Shown in pieces: positions 51,581-60,808 of a stretch of 64,000 bases of DNA. The notes beneath the pieces are model-generated. The model was not told the DNA's origin. It made no database searches and saw only the letters and a list, made by a program, of their open reading frames with translations. The DNA is taken from assembly GCA_950022655.1 (NCBI GenBank), contig OX465584.1:45614723-45678722 (forward strand), given 5' to 3'. Within the stretch, counting starts at the first letter, position 1; every line of letters begins with the position of its first letter. This DNA is from Alentia gelatinosa. Its lineage: Eukaryota > Annelida > Polychaeta > Phyllodocida > Polynoidae. Both the position numbers and the translations under genes were made by a program.

Positions 51581-53377
51581 TTGTTTCTTACTGCTGTTAC
51601 CCTAGGGCTCTCGAAAGAATCCCTAGGCTTCGCAAGAACCTTAATTCTTCTTCATACTTCTACCAAGGTAAGTAATCGAATAGTTCCCTATCAGTTTCTA
51701 CTAACAACAGCAATATTTGAGGGTATAATAAAGGAGTGCGCCTTTCCAGTACAACAGTAAATGCATGTACTCCCTCCCAGTGTTTGGGGTCACTAGAAGC
51801 CAACGTACGCGGAGGTTACAGGGGGCGGAAGCTGATTGGCAGGCCAGGTGAACTACATCCGCCATGATGTCTGCGGAACGCCAAATGTTCGCCCTCACGA
51901 ACGTTCTCTAATTGGCGACTAATTCCCCAAACACCTTTGGCTGTGTCTGACTAATTTATATCTCTTCTCGGCGTTTTAGAAGTCGGGTTTGAAACTGGCG
52001 GGAAAATGCGTCTTCCATGCGGCCGGTTACAGAGATCGTCTGCTGCTCCGAGATGTTCCCAAACAAAAGGTCATGGGGAAATCTTCCAAAGGTCAAATTA
52101 AGGGCGTCTCAGAAGGTCAAGGGGGAGTCTCATTATACGGGGTCGTGAGAATCGCCCAATGTTTCCCCACCTAAAGACATGTTGAAAGTATTTTAATTTC
52201 CTCACAGAGTTCCCTTCCGCGCCCTAGGCGAATTTTAGGCTGGTGGAGGAATTAATACTCCGAATACATTAGGATTATTAGAAATGGGACGGTTGTAGGT
52301 AATTACTCTAAAGTCTTTTTTTACAATACGCCTGCAAGAGAAACCTGCTCTTTTGGGTGTGATTAATAATTACTTAAAGAGTTGGCTTACAAGAAGTGTC
52401 GCCCTGAAAAGAAAGCAATTGGAGGACAAAAGTGAGAGTCGGTGTGTTTTGTGTTCCTCGTGGCAAAACCAGGGTTATTCATTACTCTCCGAGTGCAATA
52501 GGGCATACAATTAGACCTAAGGGTGCACATACCTATTACACTGGAGTGGGTTTTTTTTAAAGTCCAGTCATGAAGACAGTTAGGGTAAGACTCGAGGTTT
52601 TCTTTCTGGAATATGTACAATAATTCATAACAGGGAGGAATGTGGCCAATCTGCAGTGTGAGTATACAGGGTGAGCTGTGGTCTCACGACGAGTACATGT
52701 ATTCTCATACTATTTACTCAAGGATGTTTATGAATTATCGAGCGATAATAGAAATATTCAGAGATGTGTTTTCCATGTTTTCTCAGTCTCTCTAAGGCAG
52801 TGAATTCCATATGACTAATATTTCCTACTATACCCTATTTCATAACCTCCGGCTGACATCCCTGATAACAGAATGCCTAAGACACACATATATGGACTTC
52901 CACTCGCACTCTTAATTCTAAAGTCTTATCGTGCCTCATTCTGATGGACTAAAAGGTGACCATCAATGATCAAGGTCTATCCTCAGAAGGATTTATACCA
53001 AACCCCCTAAATTCTAGCCTCGATCCTATAACTTGATTCGTCATCTCTATAAAAGGTGAACACACAGACAGAGATATAATACCAATACAAAATAGTTTCG
53101 TATCGGTTCCACATACTTTTATATTAGCACAAGTATAAGTTTAATAAGCGCCAACCCTGAAGGCCTAATCTAGACCTGTCTAGAACCAAGATGAATTAGG
53201 ACCAGAATGGCTTGCGTACATATATCCATCAGTTAGACTCATTCACATTACCTGCAATTTATTTCTCTTGGTAGAAGATTCCACAGAAAACCAGACAAGT
53301 TGATTTTATTTTAACGGTTTTATTGGGGGGTAATTATACATCGAGATAGGGGTGGTTGAGTTGGGAATGTTGCGACG

Positions 53378-53405
53378 TTTCGTCTGATTTATCAGACTTC
53401 TTCAG
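53378..53405 (-). ncRNA. Hammerhead-ribozyme-like core, Penelope-type
   Basis: On the minus strand CTGAAGA is followed by GTCTGA-TAAA-TCAGAC, a perfect 6-bp stem II, then GAAAC. This satisfies the hammerhead halves CUGANGA and GAAA. Hammerheads of this kind are known in Penelope-like retroelements. Stem III after GAAAC is not convincing and no reverse transcriptase is nearby, so it is probably a relic. Confidence 0.45.
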
Positions 53406-54469
53406 GCAATTTATTTCTCTAAATGTAAAGTCTCTTTAGTATCATAAGAGACTATCGATCATGTTTTATACGCACTGGAGACTACTACATCAAATCCTCA
53501 GTGGATTACCCTACCCTACCTGAATTACGATGGAGGCGCATGTATAATGAGAACGAGGCAGAGCAAGGCTATTTAAGAAAACATCACATGCGCTTTACAA
53601 TTTCTAAAAAAACAAGTATGAATATACAATGGTAATTTGAGACAAAGAGGCAGATGTGGTTGGACTGCGGCATATGTGTCTAGACAGTCACAGCGCGGAC
53701 AAAGGTACGTCTGGGGAAATCAGGTCGATGAAGCCAATACGGATGTTTACGACGGGCACCCCGCCACTAACTGACCACTAGATAGGTACAGGCAGGGCAC
53801 ACCTTCCTCAGAAGTTCGCTTATAATTCTGGATTTCGAAGGTTTCGAGGACAAAGTTGAATTTGAAATTTTGCATGCTCGGTTATTCATCACAAAAACTA
53901 GTTGTTTATCATAAACACTAATAGTAATCATTACCGGTGATGGGAACCGGTGATGGAAGACGTAGAGGGATGAATGCTGTTTAAAGGTAGTATTTTTTAT
54001 CAATAAATGTACATCAAAACATATACTTTAGGACAGTTTGTTGGTGTCATTTTAATATCAAACTGACGAGTTGTGTATATGTAGTAAAATATCCAGTACA
54101 GGTATACTCTGCCTTTTGTATAATCTTTTTTTTCTGTTTGTGATTAGTGAGAGGGATTGTTAAATGTCAAGGAAAGATAAATTGTTAACACGTCAACAAA
54201 TATTTCAAAGGCGACCACTCTTTCTGGGTGACAGGTGACAAAGGTATAAGACCTAGCCTTATCGCAACAGACCACTCAGGTAGATAGTATCAGATCGCAT
54301 TCACCTTGACAAGGTAAATGCCACCCTGGGTCTGTCACTATTACCCCTACCCTCCTACCAACACCAACCACCTACACCGCCACCCCTTATCCTGGCCCTG
54401 TCCTACCCTTCAGTCCTACATGGGCAACCGAGGCACGCTTCAGTGACGATATTACCGGGCTTACCCCCA

Positions 54470-55037
54470 TTTATCGCCCAACGAGCTAATGAAAATAAAT
54501 AGCTCGCTGGTAGCGCGGAGGTTATCACGGCTCACCTATGTAAATCTCCGCTGGTTCCGTCATCGCCCGTCTGGTGTCGCGACGTGAAAATACGTCAGGG
54601 CGCGAGTAACACACGAGAAAAAAACGTGAACCAGCGCTCGTAAAACGAGTAACCGGTGACTGGGCTTGAGAATTATTTGGACAGAAATGTATAACTTGCG
54701 CAAACGCAGGACCTAATTGGATAACAAGCTGTTATTAACAGCAATAAATTCGGTAAATTTCCACTAGTTTTGCAGCGTTGAACTTTGTTCATTTAACTAT
54801 GACGAGGCAGGATGATTCAGAGTAGGGGGCAGATGGAGCATAAGATTACTATGAATAGCCATGTTTATTTCCCCAATCTATGTTTCAGATAGTTATCTGG
54901 GGTGTTTACAATTTGTTTGCTATTGGCTGAACTTCATATCGCACACATTTACACAGATTTTATCAACTTTGTGCAATGTTCAAATGTTACACTGCTGAGC
55001 CATCATGAGTTAAGACTGATGGTTTAAGGAGACATGG
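54470..55037. other. Intronic stretch with CpG-rich patch
   Basis: TTATCGCCCA at 54471 is the complement of TGGGCGATAA. CpG-rich words follow to about 54650, and a CTCF-like AGAGTAGGGGGCAG lies at 54819-54832. No gene. Confidence 0.3.
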
Positions 55038-55838
55038 TTGGGAGAGAGGTGGCATGCTCGGGTGGCAGACCCGGATAATCCGAAGTCCCCTCCGGGGCGG
55101 ATTTGGGTCAGGTGTCTGGGGATTATCTCGGGGGATTTGTCAGGTTCGCTGGGGCCGGAGTCTGCCCGTCGGAGTCCCCACCGACTCCGGCGCCGGAACA
55201 CGAACCATCTGGCCGGAGAGCAGCATTCCCGCAATTACCCGCCGGCCCCACACTCATTGGTCGCCACTCGACGAGCGTCACAGCCAATCACCATCATGCC
55301 CCGCCGTCAGTGCGGAGCTGTTGCGGCTGCGGGACCGCCTCACGCACTCTCCAAGCACATCTTCGCACCGCTCGATGCCTGTGTTCACTCGGGTGGAGGG
55401 GCAAATTCTAGACCTGCCGCCGTCTACGGAGAGTGGAATGTTGCACCAACATATGTTTTCTACATAGACGGGAGGAGAAAGCAGCACATTGAGTACGAGG
55501 ATTCGAGCAGGCATGAAGAGGATGGTGTTGGGGGAGAGATGCTCCAATAGTCTAACGGAGAGTTCACCACTTGACATTTTCGTCGCTAGCAGCGCCGAGC
55601 CGACCCACTGAGAGTGATGGGGAGAAATGCACATGACAGGGGTCCTACCTCGGGCTTTAAAAAAGTGTCTGTAAAAGTCAGCTTCGGGAACTGAGCTAGA
55701 GTTAACTAGAGCGGAAGTGGGGAGGCAGAAAGCTTGGCAGAGGCGAAAGCAGACTTTGGTATCCTCCCAACAACTATACCAACCCTTTGAAATTAAGATT
55801 TTGTTCTCAAATCTACTTTTAATAAGTTTTGAATACAC
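55038..55838. other. GC-rich block open in several frames, unassigned
   Basis: Three + frames (170, 137 and 102 aa) and one minus frame (186 aa, 55278-55838) are open across the same GC-rich bases. The + frame ending at 55467 contains AELLRLRDRLTHSPSTSSHR and uses GC-ending codons like the four-jointed exons; it meets a stop, then stays open again to about 55610. I recognise no family. It could be an unrecognised exon, a decayed retrocopy, or chance openness from composition. Confidence 0.2.
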
Positions 55839-56965
55839 TCAAAATCATGGTTTGAGTTATGTTATACATATTTCGTGAATGCCTTCCTGGTTCCTTTATA
55901 TTCCCATTGAATCTCGTTCTACAGATTTGAACTGACTTTACCAGGCAGTCTAGTAGTACTTAAATATCTGATGACATTGTTTAAACAGACATAATTGATT
56001 GCGTTTAACGCTAAAACTTTACGACGCTAACACGTGCCTGGTTACGGCCTCCAGGTCCCTGAAGCCATTGTATATCCTGCCCTCTAAACTGAAGAGTTCC
56101 ACTTGACCCTTTGAGCCTGGGGGTCAAGAATGACACGGCCAGGATAGCTTTGTGGTAGTCCACACACCCACTAATACACCCCACCCTTTTTCCTACTTTG
56201 ACTGCCATCCGCTCTGAAGCCTATAACAGATTATCTATATGATATTTATCGATAAACAGTGGGGTGTGGAACGATGGGTCCACTTCCTTTTGTTTTCTCT
56301 GTCAGGATATCTGATATGTGACGCTTTCGAGCTACTGAGACTATCATTTATTTAGCATTCGTACTCCTGGATTGAACGATAGAAATTGACGCTTCTATAT
56401 CATATATGATAAATCTATATTTAAATCTTCGATTTTCTGATAAATAGACACAATTATTGAAATGCCATGGAAATGCGGGTGCCAGGTTATGTGGGAACTA
56501 TTTACCTACTGCTAAACAAGTAGCTAATACTTTAGAATCCAGTAATAACACCTGTTTCGTGTTTTGTCGTCTCAGTAGTTATACCTGTGCTGACAGAGTA
56601 GTATGATAGCATGGCAACAGGTGCAGCATGTAACCAACATCGATAAAAGTTTCTGGCGTTCTGATGAGAACTGCATATACTGCTCCAAGGCCGATCATTG
56701 AAAAATCCGGATGTATTGTGAGAGTCTAAACCCTATTGAAATTATTAAACAAAATAACCATAAAATATCTTCTTATAAAGAAACAACAGAATGGCTTCAA
56801 AATATCTTAAGGCGAGGTTTTTTTAAGTTGTTTATTGCATCTCTTGTAGTACAAGTTTTTCAGATACAATTCAAGCATCGTTTATTTGTGGATGCACCGA
56901 ATTAACAAGACATAGATTTAAATAAACGCTAAGAGTACATGTGTATGTATAATAATAATGATAAC

Positions 56966-56996
56966 GTTTCTACTCCCTTGCTGGGGTAGTCTTCAG
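56966..56996 (-). ncRNA. Second hammerhead-like core
   Basis: Minus strand CTGAAGA, then CTACCCC-AGCAA-GGGAGTAG (stem with one mismatch), then AAAC. It has the same layout as 53378-53405, 3.6 kb away, but the G of GAAA falls in the stem, so it is degenerate. Confidence 0.35.
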
Positions 56997-57600
56997 GAGA
57001 CAATTGTACCACATTTTTTTGAATTTACTTATGTGGTTCAAATAATTGGGTTTTTTAAATTCTGTTATGACTAAATATGCATTATACAGCTGTTGAGCCT
57101 TAGCCCTGTTATCTAGTATTCGTTGGGTGTTGCAAAGCTATCAAATATGACGCCAAACCATATCAGTCTGTTGCAAGATCATGTTTTTGGAAAATTGTTT
57201 CTTCAGAATTGGCTGTATATGTATTCATACCAAGTGATGGGCTAGTGCCACAAAGAATCCTCCACATATCTGCAAAATGATGAACTGGTATTCAATATTT
57301 GGATACTATTTTCCCATTCATTACCCAATGATATTTCGTTGACAGCCATCCCCACCTCAATGCTTTTCTGCTGTTATCCAAAGCCCCCAAAGCCATTCTC
57401 CTGGAAAGAGGGGTTGATATTTTGACAAGATAATATCAAGTGGAACTCTGTAATCTCAAGCCTGCAGTGTTGGCCTATCAGAAGCCACCACACAGTAAAC
57501 CAAGTACACCAGAGTACAGTGCCCGGCGGGGGTCCCTTTTGTCCTCCATCCCCTGGAGGTGTGACCCCCTGACACAGACCCCCCCTACCGGCCCCTGACC

Positions 57601-57614
57601 CCGCCAGGGGGCGT
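57601..57614 (+). promoter_or_regulatory. CTCF-like motif
   Basis: CCGCCAGGGGGCGT matches the CTCF core at 12 of 14, in a GC-rich patch at 57520-57720. Confidence 0.35.
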
Positions 57615-57888
57615 GGCGTGACCCCGAGCTCGGGACACAGCTCAGACCGGCGTGTGTTGATGTGTGGCCGGCGGTCTGGCGGTCTCCATGCTAAGTGCTG
57701 GTGGAGAACCCAGCCACACGCATAGCAAGCCGCACACATGTATACAATGGTAATCACGTGGTGTTGCCATCTCGGACAACTCGCCAGCATCCCTCTACGA
57801 CTTCTGGTCTGGGGGTTCTGGATATCGTCATGCGTATGCAGATGATGGTGTTAACACCTAGACACTGAGGTTACATTAAATAAAGAAC

Positions 57889-58177
57889 TTCTGCATAGGC
57901 AATCCATGAACGTGGTGACATATTATGTAAAAACATTGAGACCAATCGCTGCTTGGACGGTATGGCGTTTTCTGCATAGGCAATACATGAACGTGGTGAC
58001 TTATTACATGTATGTACACACATTGAGACCAATCGCTGCTTGGACGGTATGGCGTTTTCTGCATAGGCAATACATGAACGTGGTGACTTATTATGCTCAC
58101 ACATTGAGGCCAATCGCTGCTGGGACGGTATGGCGTTTTCTGCATAGGCAATACATGAACGTGGGACGGCATGGCGT
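57889..58177 (+). repeat. Minisatellite, units of 81, 87 and 81 bp plus a partial
   Basis: Units begin TTCTGCATAGGCAAT and end GACGGTATGGCGTT, starting at 57889, 57970, 58057 and 58138. The second unit has a 6-bp insertion (ACATGTATG region). Units are over 90 percent alike. The repetitive ORFs on both strands (for example 57876-58172) are by-products; 81 is divisible by 3, which keeps frames open. Confidence 0.95.
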
Positions 58178-58456
58178 ATGGGTGATCACTTTAGCTGCAG
58201 AGCGAAGAATATACATATATTATACACATGCAAATTGTATAGATATTTTGCCAGTGTAAAAGTACACATGTCTGCTATGGTGTGTCTATGGTTTAGTAAG
58301 TAACCTCATATCTATATCAGTCGAAAGCCAGTCAATTACCATACAAACTATGTCAAATATGGGGGGTTTATCAGGTATAATTCACATGCTCACACCAAGA
58401 GGGCTCTAAGAGATGGTGAAGGGATTATCTGTACAGATACAGTACGTGTAGTGTTG

Positions 58457-58747
58457 ATGTTCGTGCTCCTGCTGCTGGGCCTGGTGCCGATAATCCGTTC
58501 CGGAGATGCTTGGAATGACCCTAAATCACCCCCGATCACCTCAGATCACCCCGGATTAACACAAATCTCAGGTGTGAACCCATGTCACTCTAGCCTCGAG
58601 ACCACCTGGGAAGGGGTGCCTCCTGAACGTGAGGGGATGGAGAGGGAGAAGAGGGTGAAAGGTGGCAGACTAACACCTGTCCATGTCAGTTCAAAATACG
58701 AACCCCAGCCTCCTGTTAGTAGTATGTCAAACTCAGAACCTATTTGA
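58457..58747 (+). CDS. Doubtful small secreted-protein ORF inside intron 1
   Basis: An ATG opens a 96-residue frame whose start, MFVLLLLGLVPIIRSG, looks like a signal peptide or anchor. A hydrophilic remainder with an EREKRVKGG dibasic stretch follows. I recognise no family. CAG|GTGTGA near 58570 could be a splice donor. It lies in an intron on the host strand, between a minisatellite and a SINE, and may well be chance. Confidence 0.15.
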   Translation: MFVLLLLGLVPIIRSGDAWNDPKSPPITSDHPGLTQISGVNPCHSSLETTWEGVPPEREGMEREKRVKGGRLTPVHVSSKYEPQPPVSSMSNSEPI

Positions 58748-58811
58748 CTCTCAGGGCAGTACTATGTATTTCTAGACTGGAAATGGTCACGGGGAGTCCA
58801 TAATAAGTATA

Positions 58812-59134
58812 GTGGTGGGGAGTTAGCTTAGTGTTTAAGGCAATAGATATGTAAGCCCAAGGTTACAGGACTTTGTGGGTTCAAGTCCAGCTACAGCCAC
58901 TTTTCCCCTTCACCCCAGCACTGATAGACATATATCAAAGGCCAATCGTTCTCATACCATGTTTATGTGGTGTGAGGAATAAAAGAACTCTCATGTCGGT
59001 AAATGTGTCGGGCTGAGATTTATACCTAAATTAATCTCATTGATTAATCACCACCATTTTTGTGTAAAAGAACATTGAGAAAGTCTGGTAGGACCTATAA
59101 TGGTTGAGTAGACGTTAAATCAAACCCAACAAAC
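58812..59134 (+). mobile_element. tRNA-derived SINE
   Basis: A tRNA-like head has an A-box TAGCTTAGTGTTTAAGG near 58824 and a B-box GGTTCAAGTCC at 58878-58888, followed by a body of about 200 bp and a tail GACGTTAAATCAAACCCAAC. This order (pol III promoter, body, tail) is typical of metazoan SINEs. The tail resembles ones I associate with molluscs. No clear target duplication is seen. It ends about 280 bp before exon 2. Confidence 0.8.
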
Positions 59135-59373
59135 TATTGGATGGTTCTCCGATATGTACGCGTGTATAATCTATATACTGCATTCCTCCATGTCTAATGA
59201 TAAAAACAAATTATTCGGTGGATAACACTAATTCATTGTACAATCCCTCGGGACTTACTTCTAAGAAATCGCCGCCTTATTTGGTTCATATGTCATTGAA
59301 ATAAAATTGATTTCGAAAACAGCAGCTAAAACACGAGGTTCTGAAATCCAGGCACAAAACCTATACACTAGTG

Positions 59374-59387
59374 CTGCCACCTGGAGG
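59374..59387 (-). promoter_or_regulatory. CTCF-like motif next to exon 2
   Basis: On the minus strand CCTCCAGGTGGCAG matches the CTCF core at 13 of 14. It ends 24 bp before the acceptor of the candidate cassette exon, overlapping where the branch point should be. Confidence 0.4.
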
Positions 59388-59411
59388 AACACCTGTTAAA
59401 GTCCTCTATAG

Positions 59412-59573
59412 GGGAACCCGTGGCGCCCTCCGGCGGTGACCTCATTGCGAGCCTCAGGGCGGTGCGAGCTGCTCTGAGCAACCCGTCAGTCGATACGGCT
59501 GAGGATTCGCAGGCATTTGATGAGCTGCTCATGGCTGGGTCTCTGGACAGTGGGAAGTCAAGTATTGACAAAC
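59412..59573 (+). CDS. FJX1: Four-jointed kinase, exon 2: probable optional (cassette) exon of 54 codons
   Basis: This open, GC3-rich stretch is flanked by TATAG|G and AAAC|GTGAGT. The acceptor has a short, weak pyrimidine tract while the donor is near-consensus. It is exactly 162 nt with phase 1 at both ends, so it can be included or skipped without changing frame. It would insert a segment starting EPVAPSGGDLIASLRAVRAA and ending SLDSGKSSIDK, rich in Ala, Leu, Ser and acidic residues and without a motif I recognise. Joining exon 1 directly to exon 3 gives VSPG-ITSDDVEAF, which aligns without a gap to the VPPGF-SEAQAAAW region of human FJX1. Inclusion therefore adds residues absent from the insect and vertebrate proteins. 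The apparent minus-strand ORF here is its shadow. The exon is inferred from frame and splice signals only. Confidence 0.6.
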
Positions 59574-60631
59574 GTGAGTCACTGTGTGGCGGGCACTGAG
59601 TGAGTCCTGCTTATCTGGTGCTGGACACGGGCCTTATTCAGTGCCCAGATGCCGGGGACCTGTTCAGCAGACAGACACACAGTGTTATCTCAATACGGAT
59701 CGGACTTAGAGAGAGCTGCTCTGTTTGAACTGCCAGCAACTCTATCAGGATGCACTCTGAGGCCAGGCCCCAACAGCTCAGTGCTCGCTACGAGGAGTGC
59801 GAACGACTCAGTGACCAACTCAGCCGTATTTAAAGACACGCCATGTGTAAAGATTAAATTTACGCCTCTATAATGAGCCTGATCGAGAGCTTTTTGCGAT
59901 GCTAGAGTCAGAAATTGTTTTAGAAATCAGCCATTAATTCATGAAGTAATTCCTGTTATGATCCGAAAAAGATATTTTTGATTTCCCCTCACCTGACAGT
60001 ACTTTATTTTGCCGTTGAACAGGGAAGTTTAGCCATGCAAATTATATTTTGTTACAGAAAATTGAGGGGGAGGCAATAACCAAAGATATAACATTTACAA
60101 ACTGCATTATCATGTATGATACCAACGAGTATAGATGGTTTACACTTCTTCATGATACGAACTTGAGATTATAGCGTAAGGACTGTGAGGCTGCGTGTGT
60201 GTGTTGGGGGGGGGGGGGGGGTACAGCAAGGGAGAATTGATATAGCTGAAAGAGAAATGTAGCTGAAAGTAAGTCCTCAAAATGAAATATATGAGCGATA
60301 TTAGCTGAACTATTTTCAAAATGATACTCCATAAGCCATACATAGTGGAAGGGAAAAAATTCAACTTGCATTTGCAGGGGGTCACAGTTTGATCAATTTG
60401 ATTTTTTTGTTTTTTTTTTTGTTTGTTTTTTTGTCTTTTTGTGGGTTTCTTTGGGGAGTTGTTTTTTTTTTTCCCAGATAAATCACCTTGGTGCATGTGG
60501 TCTTCCATTACAGCAATCATGGTCGCATTGTTCTCTGAATCTTGTACGTTTACGTGTTCATGTATAAACTAGTTCACTATAGCAAATTGGTCGCACGTCA
60601 ACTTACCCACCCTTCTCCCTTTGTCTGGCAG
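59574..60631 (+). other. Intron 2 of the four-jointed gene, with poly-G and T-rich tracts
   Basis: It starts GTGAGT and ends TTGTCTGGCAG. It contains a run of about 16 G near 60206-60221 and a T-rich tract with short G interruptions at about 60400-60473. CAACGAGTATAGA near 60124 is shared with the repeat at 23184. The short ORFs here (for example 59649-59873 on + and 60140-60520 on -) are low-complexity or chance. Confidence 0.8.
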
Positions 60632-60808
60632 GCATCACATCGGATGACGTGGAGGCGTTCCGGCAGAAGGTGGCGCGTTTACAGGTGGCTGAGATGAGGG
60701 AGCCGCAGTGGAACCGGTGTGGACGACCCAAGAACCAGTACGTGGTGCTGGAGGACGGGTCAGCGCTGTGTGCCCGCTACCGAGCGCCGCACACCAAGAT
60801 GATTCAGG
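60632..60808 (+). CDS. FJX1: Four-jointed kinase, exon 3 (N-lobe, Cys-Gly-Arg and D-G-[ST]-x-x-C-x-R-Y motif)
   Basis: The acceptor is TTGTCTGGCAG|GCATC and the donor CAGG|GTGAGT. It is 177 nt, phase 1 at both ends. It encodes ITSDDVEAFRQKVARLQV, followed by NRCGRPKNQYVVLEDGSALC and ARYRAPHTKMIQ. These correspond to the FJX1 segment with a conserved CGR-x-x-N, then DGT-x-AC-x-RYG, then QIQGE. This part forms the N-lobe and nucleotide-binding side of the kinase. The conserved Cys, Gly, Arg and the Arg-Tyr pair are kept; the Gly after RY is replaced by Arg and the usual 'YGIN' turn is altered to YRAP, so the loop differs from vertebrates. An open frame running on past 60808 is only intron read-through. 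Confidence 0.92.

Larger units (their letters stand above)
34376..59411 (+). other. Intron 1 of the four-jointed gene (about 25 kb)
   Basis: It is bounded by CCTG|GTGAGT and TATAG|G. If exon 2 is skipped the intron runs to 60631. It is by far the largest intron and carries repeats, CTCF-like words, a minisatellite and a SINE, but no recognisable gene. Between 34700 and 40440 I see mostly AT-rich unique sequence, a poly-C tract at 35501 and a hairpin at 38921. From 40441 to 46800 there are C-rich patches and a cluster of CTCF-like words. Vertebrate FJX1 is intronless, so this structure is unlike the human gene. Confidence 0.85.

Noticed and set aside
57889..58177. CRISPR-like array
   Set aside because: Units are tandem copies of about 81 bp with no distinct spacers, in a eukaryotic intron.
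59368..59571. Minus-strand frame over exon 2
   Set aside because: It is antisense to a + frame that has correct splice sites and phases with its neighbours.
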